Below are positions 24,027 through 34,148 of a DNA stretch of 64,000 bases, in pieces. The notes beneath the pieces were generated by a model that searched no databases, had not been told where the DNA came from, and was given only the letters and a program-made list of their open reading frames with translations. Positions within the stretch are counted from its first letter, which is position 1, and each line of letters begins with the position of its first letter. The translations under genes were made by a program, and so were the position numbers. The DNA is from Dioszegia crocea (taxonomy: Eukaryota > Basidiomycota > Tremellomycetes > Tremellales > Bulleribasidiaceae): the NCBI GenBank assembly GCA_001600615.1, contig BCKK01000001.1, positions 2,023,082 to 2,087,081 of the forward strand, read 5' to 3'.

Positions 24027-24410
24027 TGTCGAGGCTGCCTTGTACTTTCCTCTCACTACTGCTTTCTCTTCAATCCCTCTATTTTCGCTAGCCTAGCTGA
24101 ATCGTCCGAGTGGCTACTATGCACCGAGGCCTTTCTTGCACGTTCTTTTACGATTGATCACCTTGTGAATGCATAATCGAATCGTCACGCTTGATCCAGC
24201 AGCACAGACAAAGTCCCTCCCACCGAATCCAACATCCACTGTGCTTCACAGTCACCACGGCCGAAATTCGTACGGCCGCTTTACCGGTAGTTGCCTTCCC
24301 AGCATCTGCTATTGCCATGCCTGTGATGATAGTTTTCCCACAAAGTCCGCTACAGGATTATAGGTCGCTGAGGTCTTGGTCAGCTACCTATTCTTGCTGG
24401 ATTCTGGACT
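24027..24410. other. Convergent intergenic interval
   Basis: 3' flanks of tropomyosin and of the thioredoxin-like gene; nothing else seen. Confidence 0.4.
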
Positions 24411-25683
24411 TCACTGACCATCGTTACTGAAGCCGAGGTACAGCCGATAAAGTAGAGCCAGAATGAGCAGAGCGAAGGGTATGCGCATCGACTTGACGAT
24501 ATCTGCTAGTCAGCCCATGACCGAATGAGGTTGCGTCTCCTCTCTCATGGTGCGTTCAAGGTGGTCAAAGACGTACCAATCAGTCGAGCAGACTCGTTTC
24601 CGCCATTCCGCCACGTATGATAATTCTTATCTACCGCCTCTGGACCGAATGCGGAGAGCTTGACATTTCTGGCTACGAACTGATGTGTGGGTATGTGGCT
24701 GGAGTATGAGCTGCTGCGTTATACGAGGGGATGGGATGACTTACTATACCGATATACTGGGCGTAGCGTATGCCCGCATGAGCGCAGAGACGGCTGCTCG
24801 AGATAGTGGCCGGACATAATCGCCCGCTGCAACATCAGGCATTGTCCATCTGCTCTTCAGTCCTGGCAACCAGGACTCACGATTCTCCTCATCCCCAAAA
24901 TAAACTTCCTCCATACCGGTTTCGATCTCCTAACCGGATCAACACAGTGTTCTGCCTATCCCACAACCCGGAAAGCCCGACCACATACCCCTGCCAAAAT
25001 GAATTCCTCCCCTCTTGCGACTTCTTCCATTCCCACCGTTTCTCTCCCCTTGCCCTTCCCTTTCCCCTTCTGCTCCTCTTCCTGCTCTCGGATAGTCATC
25101 ATTGGGGCAAAGTCCGAGTTGTCGTGGAACGTCATGCGAAGAAATGCTTGTCCAGAGAGGATCTGATCTACCGCTCGAGGAGACGTATCGGTCGACACGT
25201 AAATGACCGAGCAAGTCTATTGATCAGCATTACAGCTCCAAGATTGTGAGGATGAAGATCTCGAACTTTGAGCTCTGTGACGGCGAATCGTGTTAGATCC
25301 TGCGAAGTCAGTTCGGATTCTAGGAGCCGGGGCGTTGAAGCTGCGGTGTGTATGCGGGGGATCACAACTGACGTGATGGAATTTCTTGAGATTATCTATA
25401 CATCAGCCTGTGTAGCTTCCATAGCACCTTCACAACTTTTAGACTCACTATAGCCATGCTCTGACCCCGCATAGAACACAAGCACATCCTTGCTCTTGAA
25501 ATACCGAGCGATGTCAGTGATGTCTTTGCCCATAGTGTCCTGCAGCCTCAAGCTATGGTGTCAGATATATATGTCCAAGAGACAAGATGAAGACATCGAG
25601 GAAACGTACCGGCGGATCAGAGGATCCGTATGGGCATAGAGACTCGACTGGCCTGCCAAGTCTGGGGGCACCTCTACGACCAT
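24411..25683 (-). CDS. Thioredoxin-fold-like tail-anchored protein, unnamed
   Basis: Spliced minus-strand reading starts at MVVEVPPDLAGQSSLYAHTD, continues with LRLQDTMGKDITDIARYFKS, DVLVFYAGSEHGY, NNLKKFHHDLTRFAVTELK, TCSVIYVSTDTSPRAVDQIL and FLRMTFHDNSDFAPM, then a Glu/Lys-rich insert, EEVARGEEFILAG, a segment ending FVARNVKLSAFGPEAVDKNY with HTWRNGGNESARL, and a final membrane helix (IPFALLILALLYRLYLGF) eight residues from the stop. The order 'VFYAGS...Phe/His helix...VIYVSTD...Phe-x-Met-x-Phe' resembles a nucleoredoxin/thioredoxin fold, but no CXXC is present where the active site would be. The N-terminus is uncertain: the frame is open upstream to about 25887 without an ATG, so an extra exon may exist. 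The short promoter is shared with the CZIB gene. Confidence 0.5.
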
Positions 25684-25970
25684 GACTGTTGCGGAGTTGA
25701 TGGCTGACTGAAAGAGCTGTAATGTTTTTGGATTTCTACTCGTGTACGCAGCACGCAGTGCTGGAAGGTAGGTTTGAGGAGGATGGTCGTCGATGGAGAT
25801 GGATGAGCAATTGCAAGACGCAGTTGATTTGGGTGACCGAGGCCGAAGCGGTGGTTCCAGCGAGTTCTGCGGAGCCCCACACAACAATCACCTTGATGCA
25901 GACCGTCCACTCAATTGGACCTCAATGATCAATCATTTCCCCCGCTATCCAGATATTGCCAGAGTCAGCC

Positions 25971-26876
25971 ATGGTCGTAAGTCCCTGCGAGTTTGCCATA
26001 CCTATGGATGATGAGGCGGTATCAGCTCATCCATACAGAAATTAAAGGTCTCAATATCGATGGAGTTGGAAGGCGTCACAGACGTCCGACCGGCTGATGA
26101 TGATTTTCAATATCTGTTCAGCGTATGTCAGATCTGCCATTCGGCCTTGGAGGCTTAGTTGAGAACTCGCTACACGGATTTAGATGATGCAGCTGATGCG
26201 ATCAGATCTTGTGTACGTCCTGTCGTGAAGAACACCCCAAAACCGTGTCAATCAGCCAGAAAGTGAGTCATCATCATTGACCGCTGTGCGTTGTCCAGCT
26301 TAAGCCTATCTGTCTTATGCATTGGCTGATCTGTCCCGTAGGATGAGGCTGAAATGTCTGGATCGAGAGGTACAGCGAACTTTGTCTGGCGGTGTGGTCA
26401 TTGCAAAGTGAGTTCTACTTCGGCCGAGTCGCTTTCTCTGTTCGGGCCTAGTCGCCTTATACGGATCGGCAATGGTGGGACTATAGCCTACCACATCAAT
26501 GACTCTCACTCCGAATCTCTTCCATGTGCAATAATGACAAGCTTGATGGCGCTGACAGTTTCAGAAAGAGCACTCAGCGTCCTTTGCCCCACCCGCCCCT
26601 CCCTCCAAATCCCTAACACCAGTCCCATACACATCAACAACACCCTCCAACCCTACTCCATTCATCGCGCTAGACTGCCGCGGGCTAGAAATCACCAAAT
26701 ACCACTTCTCGGGTCGATGGCGGTGTAAAGGTGAAGAAAGCGGGACTGAATTTGAATTTGATCTGGATGAGATTATGCAGGATGGCGGAGACGAAGGGAG
26801 GTGGGATGATTATGACGAGAAGGCAGGGGCAGCGGTGGGAGTCAGTGAGATGAAGGCTGTTGTTCAGCGGATGTAG
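25971..26876 (+). CDS. CXXC-motif zinc-binding protein, CZIB/UPF0587 family
   Basis: CZIB (human C1orf123) is a small soluble protein with two CXXC pairs that bind zinc. Exon 1 encodes only MV; splicing gives KLKVSISMELEGVTDVRPAD with DDDFQYLFS. The next exon holds ILCTSCREEHPKTVSISQK (first CXXC). After another intron come EMSGSRGTANFVWRCGHCK (second CXXC), then PFIALDCRGLEITKYHFSG, CKGEESGTEFE and WDDYDEKAGAAVGVSEMK. The SGSRGTANFVWRC and FIALDCRGLE blocks are diagnostic. Length (~165 residues) matches the family. The biochemical role is not settled in general; zinc handling is likely. Its start lies under 300 bp from the divergent thioredoxin-like gene. Confidence 0.9.
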
Positions 26877-27429
26877 TTGGGCGGATAGCTTATACAGGAC
26901 TGCTGGCCTCCGTGCCTGCCTTTGTAAGCCAGACTTTGACGGATAGTCTAAGTCCGGTATGTAAAGTCAACACCACGACCTATACTACATGGACGCGTCC
27001 GGTAGTCTAGTTATGTATCGAAGTATAGTAAGGCAGCTCATGATCCACATGGATCTCGTCATACGGCACTCGCCTTCTCACTGTTCCCCACTCCTCAAAG
27101 GCTGTCTTCATATCCTCTATTATTCATTATCGGAAGATTATATGGCTTCGGAGCCCAGCGTGGAGGACCTCGCTGCATGTTGCGGCGCTCCGCGTAACGA
27201 CATCAAGGCTGGGCCATCATATCCCAGATGCACTCTGCAATCGAGTCGACCAGCTTCTGACCTCACTTCGAAATTACTTCGACGCTCCTCTAGACGGTGA
27301 TGGCAGAAGCAAGACTTGTGGTAGAAGATCAGACGCGACTGCCTCCATGGCTCCATTCTCCAACGCCCACCTCCTCATTCCTCCTCGTTTAAATGGACCG
27401 AGATCGACCGCCTGGCTGGCAAAAAGGTA
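26877..27429. other. Intergenic
   Basis: A 103-codon plus-strand frame (26989-27300) starts with ATG but shows no recognisable motif. I do not call it a gene. Confidence 0.4.
27421..27425 (-). terminator. Pol III T-run
   Basis: Five consecutive T residues on the minus strand, four bases beyond the tRNA 3' end. Confidence 0.7.
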
Positions 27430-27513
27430 TACACCGTAAGGGAGTCGAACCCTTGCCGCATCCAATAAACCGTTTAATGGCAAGGATGCATGATACCGTT
27501 TCACCAACGGTGT
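27430..27513 (-). tRNA. tRNA-Gly(GCC) with a 13-nt intron
   Basis: The cloverleaf folds by eye. The acceptor stem ACACCGT/ACGGTGT pairs 7 of 7. The D stem is GTGA/TCAT with one G-T pair. The anticodon stem is CATCC/GGATG, and the T arm AAGGG-TTCGACT-CCCTT is perfect. The mature anticodon loop TTGCCAT is obtained by removing 13 nt after position 37, the standard place for nuclear tRNA introns, giving anticodon GCC. A TTTTT run (minus strand, 27425-27421) follows at the right distance for RNA polymerase III termination. Confidence 0.9.
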
Positions 27514-28744
27514 TACGTGATTCGGCTTCTGGCTAGCATATAGGATCGGCACCCCACTTTATTTCCACTAATTACTCTCGCCATCCTCAACCGTCTCGTT
27601 CGTCCTGGCTCGATCGATCCTCTAACTTCGACTTCAGAGGTACAGCGAGTGGCATAGTTGTGCCTAATCTCGTCCCCTTAATGAGGAGGGGAAGGCATCT
27701 GTATGCAGGCCGGTCTGGCTGATATCTTGCATACATCGTTCACGCCGCAAAGATCCAAAAAATCTGGGTGGCGATCTCCCGCCACATCCACGGAGATTTA
27801 GATCTCCGTAGGTCGCGCTCGTAGATGCCACCTGTTGCCGCCGCCCGCATGCGTTTCCATCCGGATGAAATTCTCTACGAAAGAAACTCCATGTGTCGTC
27901 TCGGAGAGCACCCAAAGAGGGAGTTACGTCTCCAGTAAAACCATAATCTCGACAACATCCTGGAAGCAGGGCGGTAGTGGCCGTATGCACTACCTGCCCT
28001 AGAGACCAGGTATGGAATTGCTGTGAATAGGACGGCGAACTAACGGCTGGACAAATGGGATGGACGTCACGAGAGTCTGGATACGACTTGCATAGCGAAC
28101 AAGGACCCTCTTTTGTTCCCTTTCTGCCATGCGTGGACTCAATTATTCCCTTAGCAACCAGCGAAGGTCTAAGAATCTCTGAGAATCAGCGGTGGGTACA
28201 ACCTCAAATAGATCATCAGAGAGCATGTGACTCCACATGGGTCGCAAGCGGTCCAAACTGAACAAGCCTCATGTTAGCTATGACCTAGTCATCGCCCGGA
28301 TCTACCGTCCACAGTCTGACATCGGACTCCCCAATTAGGACTCAGCGCTCAAGACCACACAAGACGCACTAGGGAAGGTCGGCCGAGGCGGCTAGTCCAC
28401 TGCGTGCCAATGACAAAAAGTGTCTGGAAGCCATGTAGCAACTTGGCAAGAGCACCACTCGCCGCTTGGCCCCGTCGCGCGCGGTCAGACATTCCCGCAG
28501 CCGACTACCTCGGCAGTAAGCCAAGGGGGAACACTCGAATGGTCAGAGTTGTTCAGTAGCATTAGCCCCCCTGCAGTCGCCCTCCACGCGTGTAGTTGCT
28601 TGTTTTGGAGTGATCATGCATTGCGAAGTTATAACTATCCAGGTTCAGCAGGTTCCAGTGTATTCGTAATCGCTGAAGGTATTGAGTAGCTTGACATACC
28701 AGTCTACAAAAGCTGTGTTCTCGTATAGAAGCGTTGAGAGTTCC
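27514..28744. other. 1.2-kb gene-free interval
   Basis: Upstream of the tRNA and downstream of the MED5-like gene. Frames at 27664-27990 (-) and 28420-28689 (+) show no family features. No tRNA or repeat was found on reading. Confidence 0.4.
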
Positions 28745-31700
28745 TCATGACAGCATGGACCATCTTTCACGCAGCTCCTCGTCCCCCGCCAGTGCTTTCT
28801 TCACCGCGTCTGAAACAGCCACTCGACTCTTTGTTGACGCCTGCGAATCTCCCTCGGGCCCCAATTTCCGCTTCCGCTTCTTGTTCGGACCTGCCGCACT
28901 GTCGCCTTGACTCAAAGTCGCCACCAAATTCTCGACTAGGCGGTCGGATAGAGTAGAGTCTGTCGAGGGGGATTCAAGATGGTCATGTAGGAGAAGTGAC
29001 GCCTTCACCAAAGCGCATAAGGGATAGATGCTCGTGGTGTCCGAGGAGGAAAGACGAGTCGAGAGAGATGATAGAAGATCTTCGACCATGGGTCGGTTAC
29101 CGCCGATTGCCAATGCGCAAATGAGGGGACCGAAGTATTCGAGAGGATCACCGCTCGTCCGATCAAATTCCAGCGTGGGTTGGAGGAGCTCGGCGCAGAG
29201 GATGTCAAGCATAGCTGTCGGTCCGACGGTCACCAGGCAATCTTCAAAGTCGGCCAGGAAGGGCCCGGGCCAGGGATGTTGAGTCATGGATAGGTGACGA
29301 ATGACATAGAGCTGCGAGCGGAAGATATTCAGCGGGAGGGAAGGGTTTGGCGTGGGATTCCCTTAGATGTCAGCTCTATAATGTCCTAGAGATGATGAGA
29401 GATGGCCCACATGATCGTCCTGCACTCGATATACTATCCAATTTCGCCTTCATCGCGGTGGCGTCGAAATTGGCGGATTGGAAAACGCCAGATAAACCGC
29501 CTTGAGGATCAAGTACGTGTGAGATTGACCGTCCGTTGATGCGCAAAAGGGTCTCTGGTGTGGAGTCGCTTAGTACGATGGTTTGAAGGACCTCGAGGTG
29601 TAGAGCGGAAATGAGCCTGATTCATCAGCTCTGGAGAAACACTAAGCCACTTTAATGTATCATGACTGACCCATTGCGGATGACCTCGCTGCACAGCCAT
29701 GAGATGATACCGCCCAAACACCAACTCAGTAGTGGCTGAGAAAAGTACGACAAGCCGCCATGAAGCGTATCGCGGTCAAGACGTCCCGCAGCGGTGGCTG
29801 CGATAGCCTGATGGATGATGCTCGGAGCCAACCAGCACAGATCTCGTGGCATCGTGGATCTGGTCATCAGCGAACTGGAAAACCACGAGAGAGAATATGC
29901 ACGTACAGCAGTATGTGATCATCGATGCCTTCACTGCTGAACTGCGGAGTCAGAATACTGAATTGTAGAAGACTTTGTGATGTTCCACGTACCAAAGCTT
30001 TGACCCATCCATTCAAGCAGGCCTTCTGTGACTCCTCGAGATGCCCCAAAGCGACAGATCTTCTTGATCTGGCGAGCAGACCTGGCATCGAAAGCTCAAA
30101 GACATCCACCAAGACTTCAACGAATACCACGCCTTCGCCGTACCTGGTCAGCACGCCTTGGGGATCATCGGCCCGAGCCGCTTCGTCGATCGGCGCATCG
30201 AGCAGATTGCTGACGCATATCGACAGCAACCACTCCGGTGTAGCGACGCATGTGAGCGCCATGAGCAGTGAAGGGTGTGATGATAGATTTGAGAGGAGGT
30301 TGTCGGGTAGGGGCAATTGTTGGGAGTTCGACAGTGCCTGAAAAGATCAGTGTCTGAAGAACGCAGCGCTCTGAGTAACTCACAGCCACAAATTCTGTTG
30401 AGAGTGCTCGCGCAGCACCAGGTGCAGATGCGACTACAGCCTCATACACCAGGAGAGACGATCTTGAACTTGATGAAATCCGGCTCTGAGTTATTAGGAT
30501 TGAGGCAGAAGAGGGAAGAAGAATACTTACCAGTATCGATTCTCCGTTGCCACTGGGATCTAATGAAACCCCCGGCAGAAGTAGATTCGCCGCCGCACGG
30601 TCCAACAGGTCCAACTCCACCATACGCCGCATCATCACTGCTTGTATGCTCTCGACTTGCCATCCTTCTAGCATCGAAAAGGAGGTGCCGTCCTCGGAAC
30701 TCTCGGCGTCAGTCGTTCTGGTAGCAAAAGTCGAGCTGATCCATGTGTTTAGCGAGGTAAGATTCGCGGCCAGTGCTTCGAATGTTGTGGACAAAGATTC
30801 GGCCAGAGTATTCTAGGCGATCAGCACTTATCCGATCAGACATATGTTGAGTACGACTCACAGAATATGGCCATTCCGCAATCGACGTGTCCTTCCAATA
30901 TCGTAATAGCCCCGGTAGCCACTCGGTCACAAACAGCAACGACCGTTGTAGGTCCGGCGTGAAAGTCTGATGTGTACCCATGATGAGTTGCAACGAACTG
31001 TCTATCAGACCTAGAAGAAAGACATCCGGAGCGGCAAGGTATCGACCCGCTCGCAGGACCATGAGGTGATTCGGGAAAGGTTGAGGGTTGCCGGAGGGAT
31101 CAGTGCCTGCCGGGGCGGCCGAGCTCTTTGCTGAACTAAGCGCATAGGTGAGGATGAATGAGATCATATGCGAGAGGGGTATGGGAGGATTGGGTCTCCC
31201 CACTGGAAATGTTGAAGGGAGAGGTGGAATGTCGGACGGTGTCCCCGAAGTTGGGCTGACGGCTGGCGCGGGGTTGAGATTGAGAGTCGCAGCGGTCTGC
31301 GATATCGCAAGATCTGACATCAGCCCGCCGAGGCAGGCCCGAAGGGGTGCACCGATGACCTCGGGCAGTTGAGGTAGGAGACCGGAGGCCTCTAGCCCGA
31401 CCTCTAGAGGAGGGGCAGGGTATGGCTCGAGGGAGGATAAGATGCGGACGAGGAGAGTAAGGAGAGGCAGAGATGGCGACTCGGCTGAATCTGCGCAAGA
31501 TTGGAGCAGGGGGAGCAAAAGCTTGAGAGTGGACACATCGGCGCTGTCTGCCCCTGTGGCAGACGCTGAAGTACCGATATCGGGGGGGTATATCGCCCAA
31601 GGATCCGTCACGACCGACGGGAAAGGCAAGGTCGTCGTTGTGGCCCATTGCGTGCTGAGGATGGCGGAGGAGATGGATGCGAGGCAAGCCATGGGTAGTT

Positions 31701-32087
31701 GAGGCTCTACACTCCGGCGGAAGAGTAGCTGGAGGACGAAAGATTGTGGGCTCAAAGCACCAGTGGTGAGCGCTTCGGACAAGTAGGCTAAAGCCAGGGC
31801 AGGAGGGGTGGCCTGTGCTAGTGGAGCTAGTAACGCAGCTGCTACTTAGCGTGGTCATCATGATAAAATTCCAGCTACTTGACTCACCGCCTACTCGATA
31901 CTCAGCTTCCTCGGTGGTGAGATGACCTTGGCGGACTCGCGATTGCAGCAACCGGATAGCCTGTGATGATCAGCTTTTCGCTGGCGGTGTGTAGTGCAGA
32001 AGGGCTCGGACCCACCTTGGCTGGCGGTATAGCACGATGATACGCCCTCTGTATCACCTCCTCCAGGGTCATACCCTCGACTGCCAT
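28745..32087 (-). CDS. Mediator complex subunit 5 (MED5/Nut1)-like
   Basis: MED5 is a fungal tail subunit of Mediator, which bridges activators and RNA polymerase II. The reading starts MAVEGMTLEEVIQRAYHRAI, then IRLLQSRVRQGHLTTEEAEY and a helical Leu/Ala-rich body (for example TPPALALAYLSEALTTGAL). The middle contains ILLPSSASILITQ and, further on, DDPQGVLTRYGEGVVFVEVL, a stretch that matches my memory of MED5 in other basidiomycetes. The C-terminal part (FEDCLVTVGPTAMLDILCAE, SIYPLCALVKASLLLHDH) ends with a basic KKRKRK patch and ERWSMLS. About eight introns are present, so roughly 950 residues. Family assignment rests on the overall helical character and the one motif; an unrelated helical-repeat protein is possible. 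It is divergent from VMA7 with 226 bp between starts. Confidence 0.6.
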
Positions 32088-32313
32088 GATGCTTGTTCCT
32101 GTTTAGTTTGGCTACACAGGAAATATATGCAGCTGTCAGAAATCCAAGGCCATCTTGGTGGTATGGAGTAAGTTCCGTCGGAAGCCGCACCAGCGGAGGA
32201 TGCCGCCTCGTCATTCGCAGCTGTAGCTGGACCATAAGAGCACCACAAGAGTACCCTTTGACAGCTTACATTGACTGCACACCCCCAGTAGCCCTACAAA
32301 AGGAGACCATAAG

Positions 32314-32906
32314 ATGTCATCACAAGCCGCGAATCCAAAAGACCGAACTTTGCTGGCCGTCATAGGCGATGAGGTACGTCCCGACATGTCCAACCCCTCG
32401 GAAGCTGTCCCTCTCCTCGAGGAGACTCACACCCTTGAACAGTCCTGATGTCCCAGGACTCTATCACAGGCTTATTACTAGCCGGTATCGGCCACATCGA
32501 TCAGCAACAGAAGAAGAATTTCCTCATTGTGGACTCCAGCATGTCTCCATCCCCAAATAACAAAAGAACACCTGGCTGACCCCGCTCAGAAACCCAGACG
32601 AGCGCGATCGAATCAGCATTCCAGGAGTTTACAGAACGGAAGGACATAGCTATCCTACTGATCAATCAGCACGTGAGCTGCACTACCTGGACCGCGGTGA
32701 ACAATAAAAGCTGATCCTTCAGGTCGCAGATAAGATTAGACCCGCAGTGGATCGATATCAAGCGGCCTTCCCAGCTCTACTTGAAATCCCCAGTAAAGAA
32801 CATCCATACGGTACGTTCACTCTTTATGCTTGCACGAGCTGGCTGACCCTCAGATCCCTCGAAGGATTCGGTGCTCAAGCGAGTGCAGAAGCTGAGAGGA
32901 GACTAG
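32314..32906 (+). CDS. VMA7: V-type H+-ATPase subunit F
   Basis: Subunit F sits in the central rotor stalk of the V1 sector and couples ATP hydrolysis to proton pumping into vacuoles and endosomes. About 120 residues in five exons: [97 protein letters not shown] and KRVQKLRGD. IGDEDxxTGxLLxGIG, ILLINQ and [10 protein letters not shown] are diagnostic, and length is typical. The intron inside the VDS/K codon begins with GC (32539-32589); using any nearby GT would delete conserved residues. The 3' end converges on BCAS2 with 137 bp between stops. Confidence 0.95.
32539..32589 (+). other. GC-AG intron in VMA7
   Basis: The frame NFLIVDS-K-TQTSAIE is only kept if the intron starts GCATGT at 32539 and ends CTCAG at 32589. 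A GGCTGAC branch-like motif is present. The exon end CCA is a weaker match to the GC-donor context than the UBP14 case. Confidence 0.75.
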
Positions 32907-33043
32907 ACTTGTAGATACCAATCCATGTACAACATTGTAATGACCTGTATTGCTCTAACCATAGGGTACCACACGACGGAATTCGCACAACGATGTCGCT
33001 ATCGCCATCCGAGAGTCAGGTCATCCTTGACGCCCTGCTCCTC

Positions 33044-33848
33044 TTATTGCTTCGCTTCCAGCTCGGCCACTTCCTGCTCCAAGACCGCCTCTTTCCTCCT
33101 TAATCCCTTCACCTCCCCGTCCATCGCCCTGCACGCCATCTCCAGCTGCACCGTGCTACCCACCAGATCCTGCCATCTCCCCTCCAGCTTGCTCAGGTGC
33201 ACGCCAGTGTCCTCCTGAAACACCCTTCGTTTCCTGTTCACCTCCGTCACCTGATCCTTCAACTCTGCGAGAGTTGATGTGAGCTCAGTGAGCTGAGAGT
33301 TGAGTTGGTAATTGCGGACGAGGTAGGCGTTGGGGCCGTAATTGGCCAGTACGGAGATATTCTCATTTCTGACGATCAGCACGACACCCTGGCGGGCAAT
33401 GATATCCAACGCACCTTATATCCATGTGGCCCTCTCCTACTCTTCCCTGTCTCTCCGCAGCAACCAGCTCATCCACCAAAGCACCTTCTGCCGCTGTTGG
33501 TGGTGCATACTTGCTAGTATCTATACCTCGAATAGGTTTCGACCTATAATTTTCTAGTAGTTCGGATAGCGATGCAGATTTCTGGAAGTTAGCAAGCAGC
33601 TTGCTGATCAAGCCAATAACTCACAGGAAAGACCTGCACGTCTGGCGGTAATCTAGGGTCGTCTGATGCTATTTGTTGGGTATGTCTAAGCTCTGCCTCT
33701 ATCAAGGCCTGAGCAGCAGCTTTGGCCGCTGTTGGAATCAGCACACATTCCGCCGAGCTCGTTGACGAGCGTGAAGACCTCTGCTCACCTGGAACTTCCA
33801 CCTGTTTGTCGTAATATGGAAGGGCGTCGATATTGGAGGAGGAGGCCA
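33044..33848 (-). CDS. BCAS2/SPF27 spliceosome (NTC/Prp19 complex) subunit
   Basis: SPF27 (BCAS2, fission yeast Cwf7) is a core coiled-coil subunit of the Prp19-associated complex that activates the spliceosome. Four exons encode about 210 residues: MASSSNIDALPYYDKQVEVP, then AAKAAAQALIEAELRHTQQI, ASLSELLENYRSKPIRGIDT, APPTAAEGALVDELVAAERQ, VLANYGPNAYLVRNYQLNSQ, and a long coiled coil (LTELTSTLAELKDQVTEVNR, VAELEAKQ) at the C-terminus. The DALPYYDK start, the YGPNAYLVRNYQLNSQL block and the terminal coiled coil are the family landmarks. The HDAC gene starts 300 bp away on the opposite strand, so the two probably share a promoter region. Confidence 0.9.
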
Positions 33849-34148
33849 TGGTATACAGCTGCTTTATGCAATGGAGATGAGGTATGACTTGAAGATGGAC
33901 AAGTACAACCTTGGATGCATCAGTTGAGTGGCATAAATTTGATTCCGTCCGCTGAGAGTGGCTGTCTCGCCAGCGCCTCTCCATCTCGACCTCGTGCTAC
34001 ATATCATACCATCCATCCACATCACAGGCACCACTGACCAGACCGACCCTCAAGACTGCATCGATAGTCAAGGATCTGATATCGGACCGCTTTTCAATTC
34101 CGACTTGATCCTGCGCGGCGTTACAGAAGGGAGAACGCTGCGGGCAAG

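Noticed and set aside
26989..27300. 103-codon plus-strand ATG frame after the CZIB gene
   Set aside because: No family features; near a tRNA and in an otherwise noncoding stretch.
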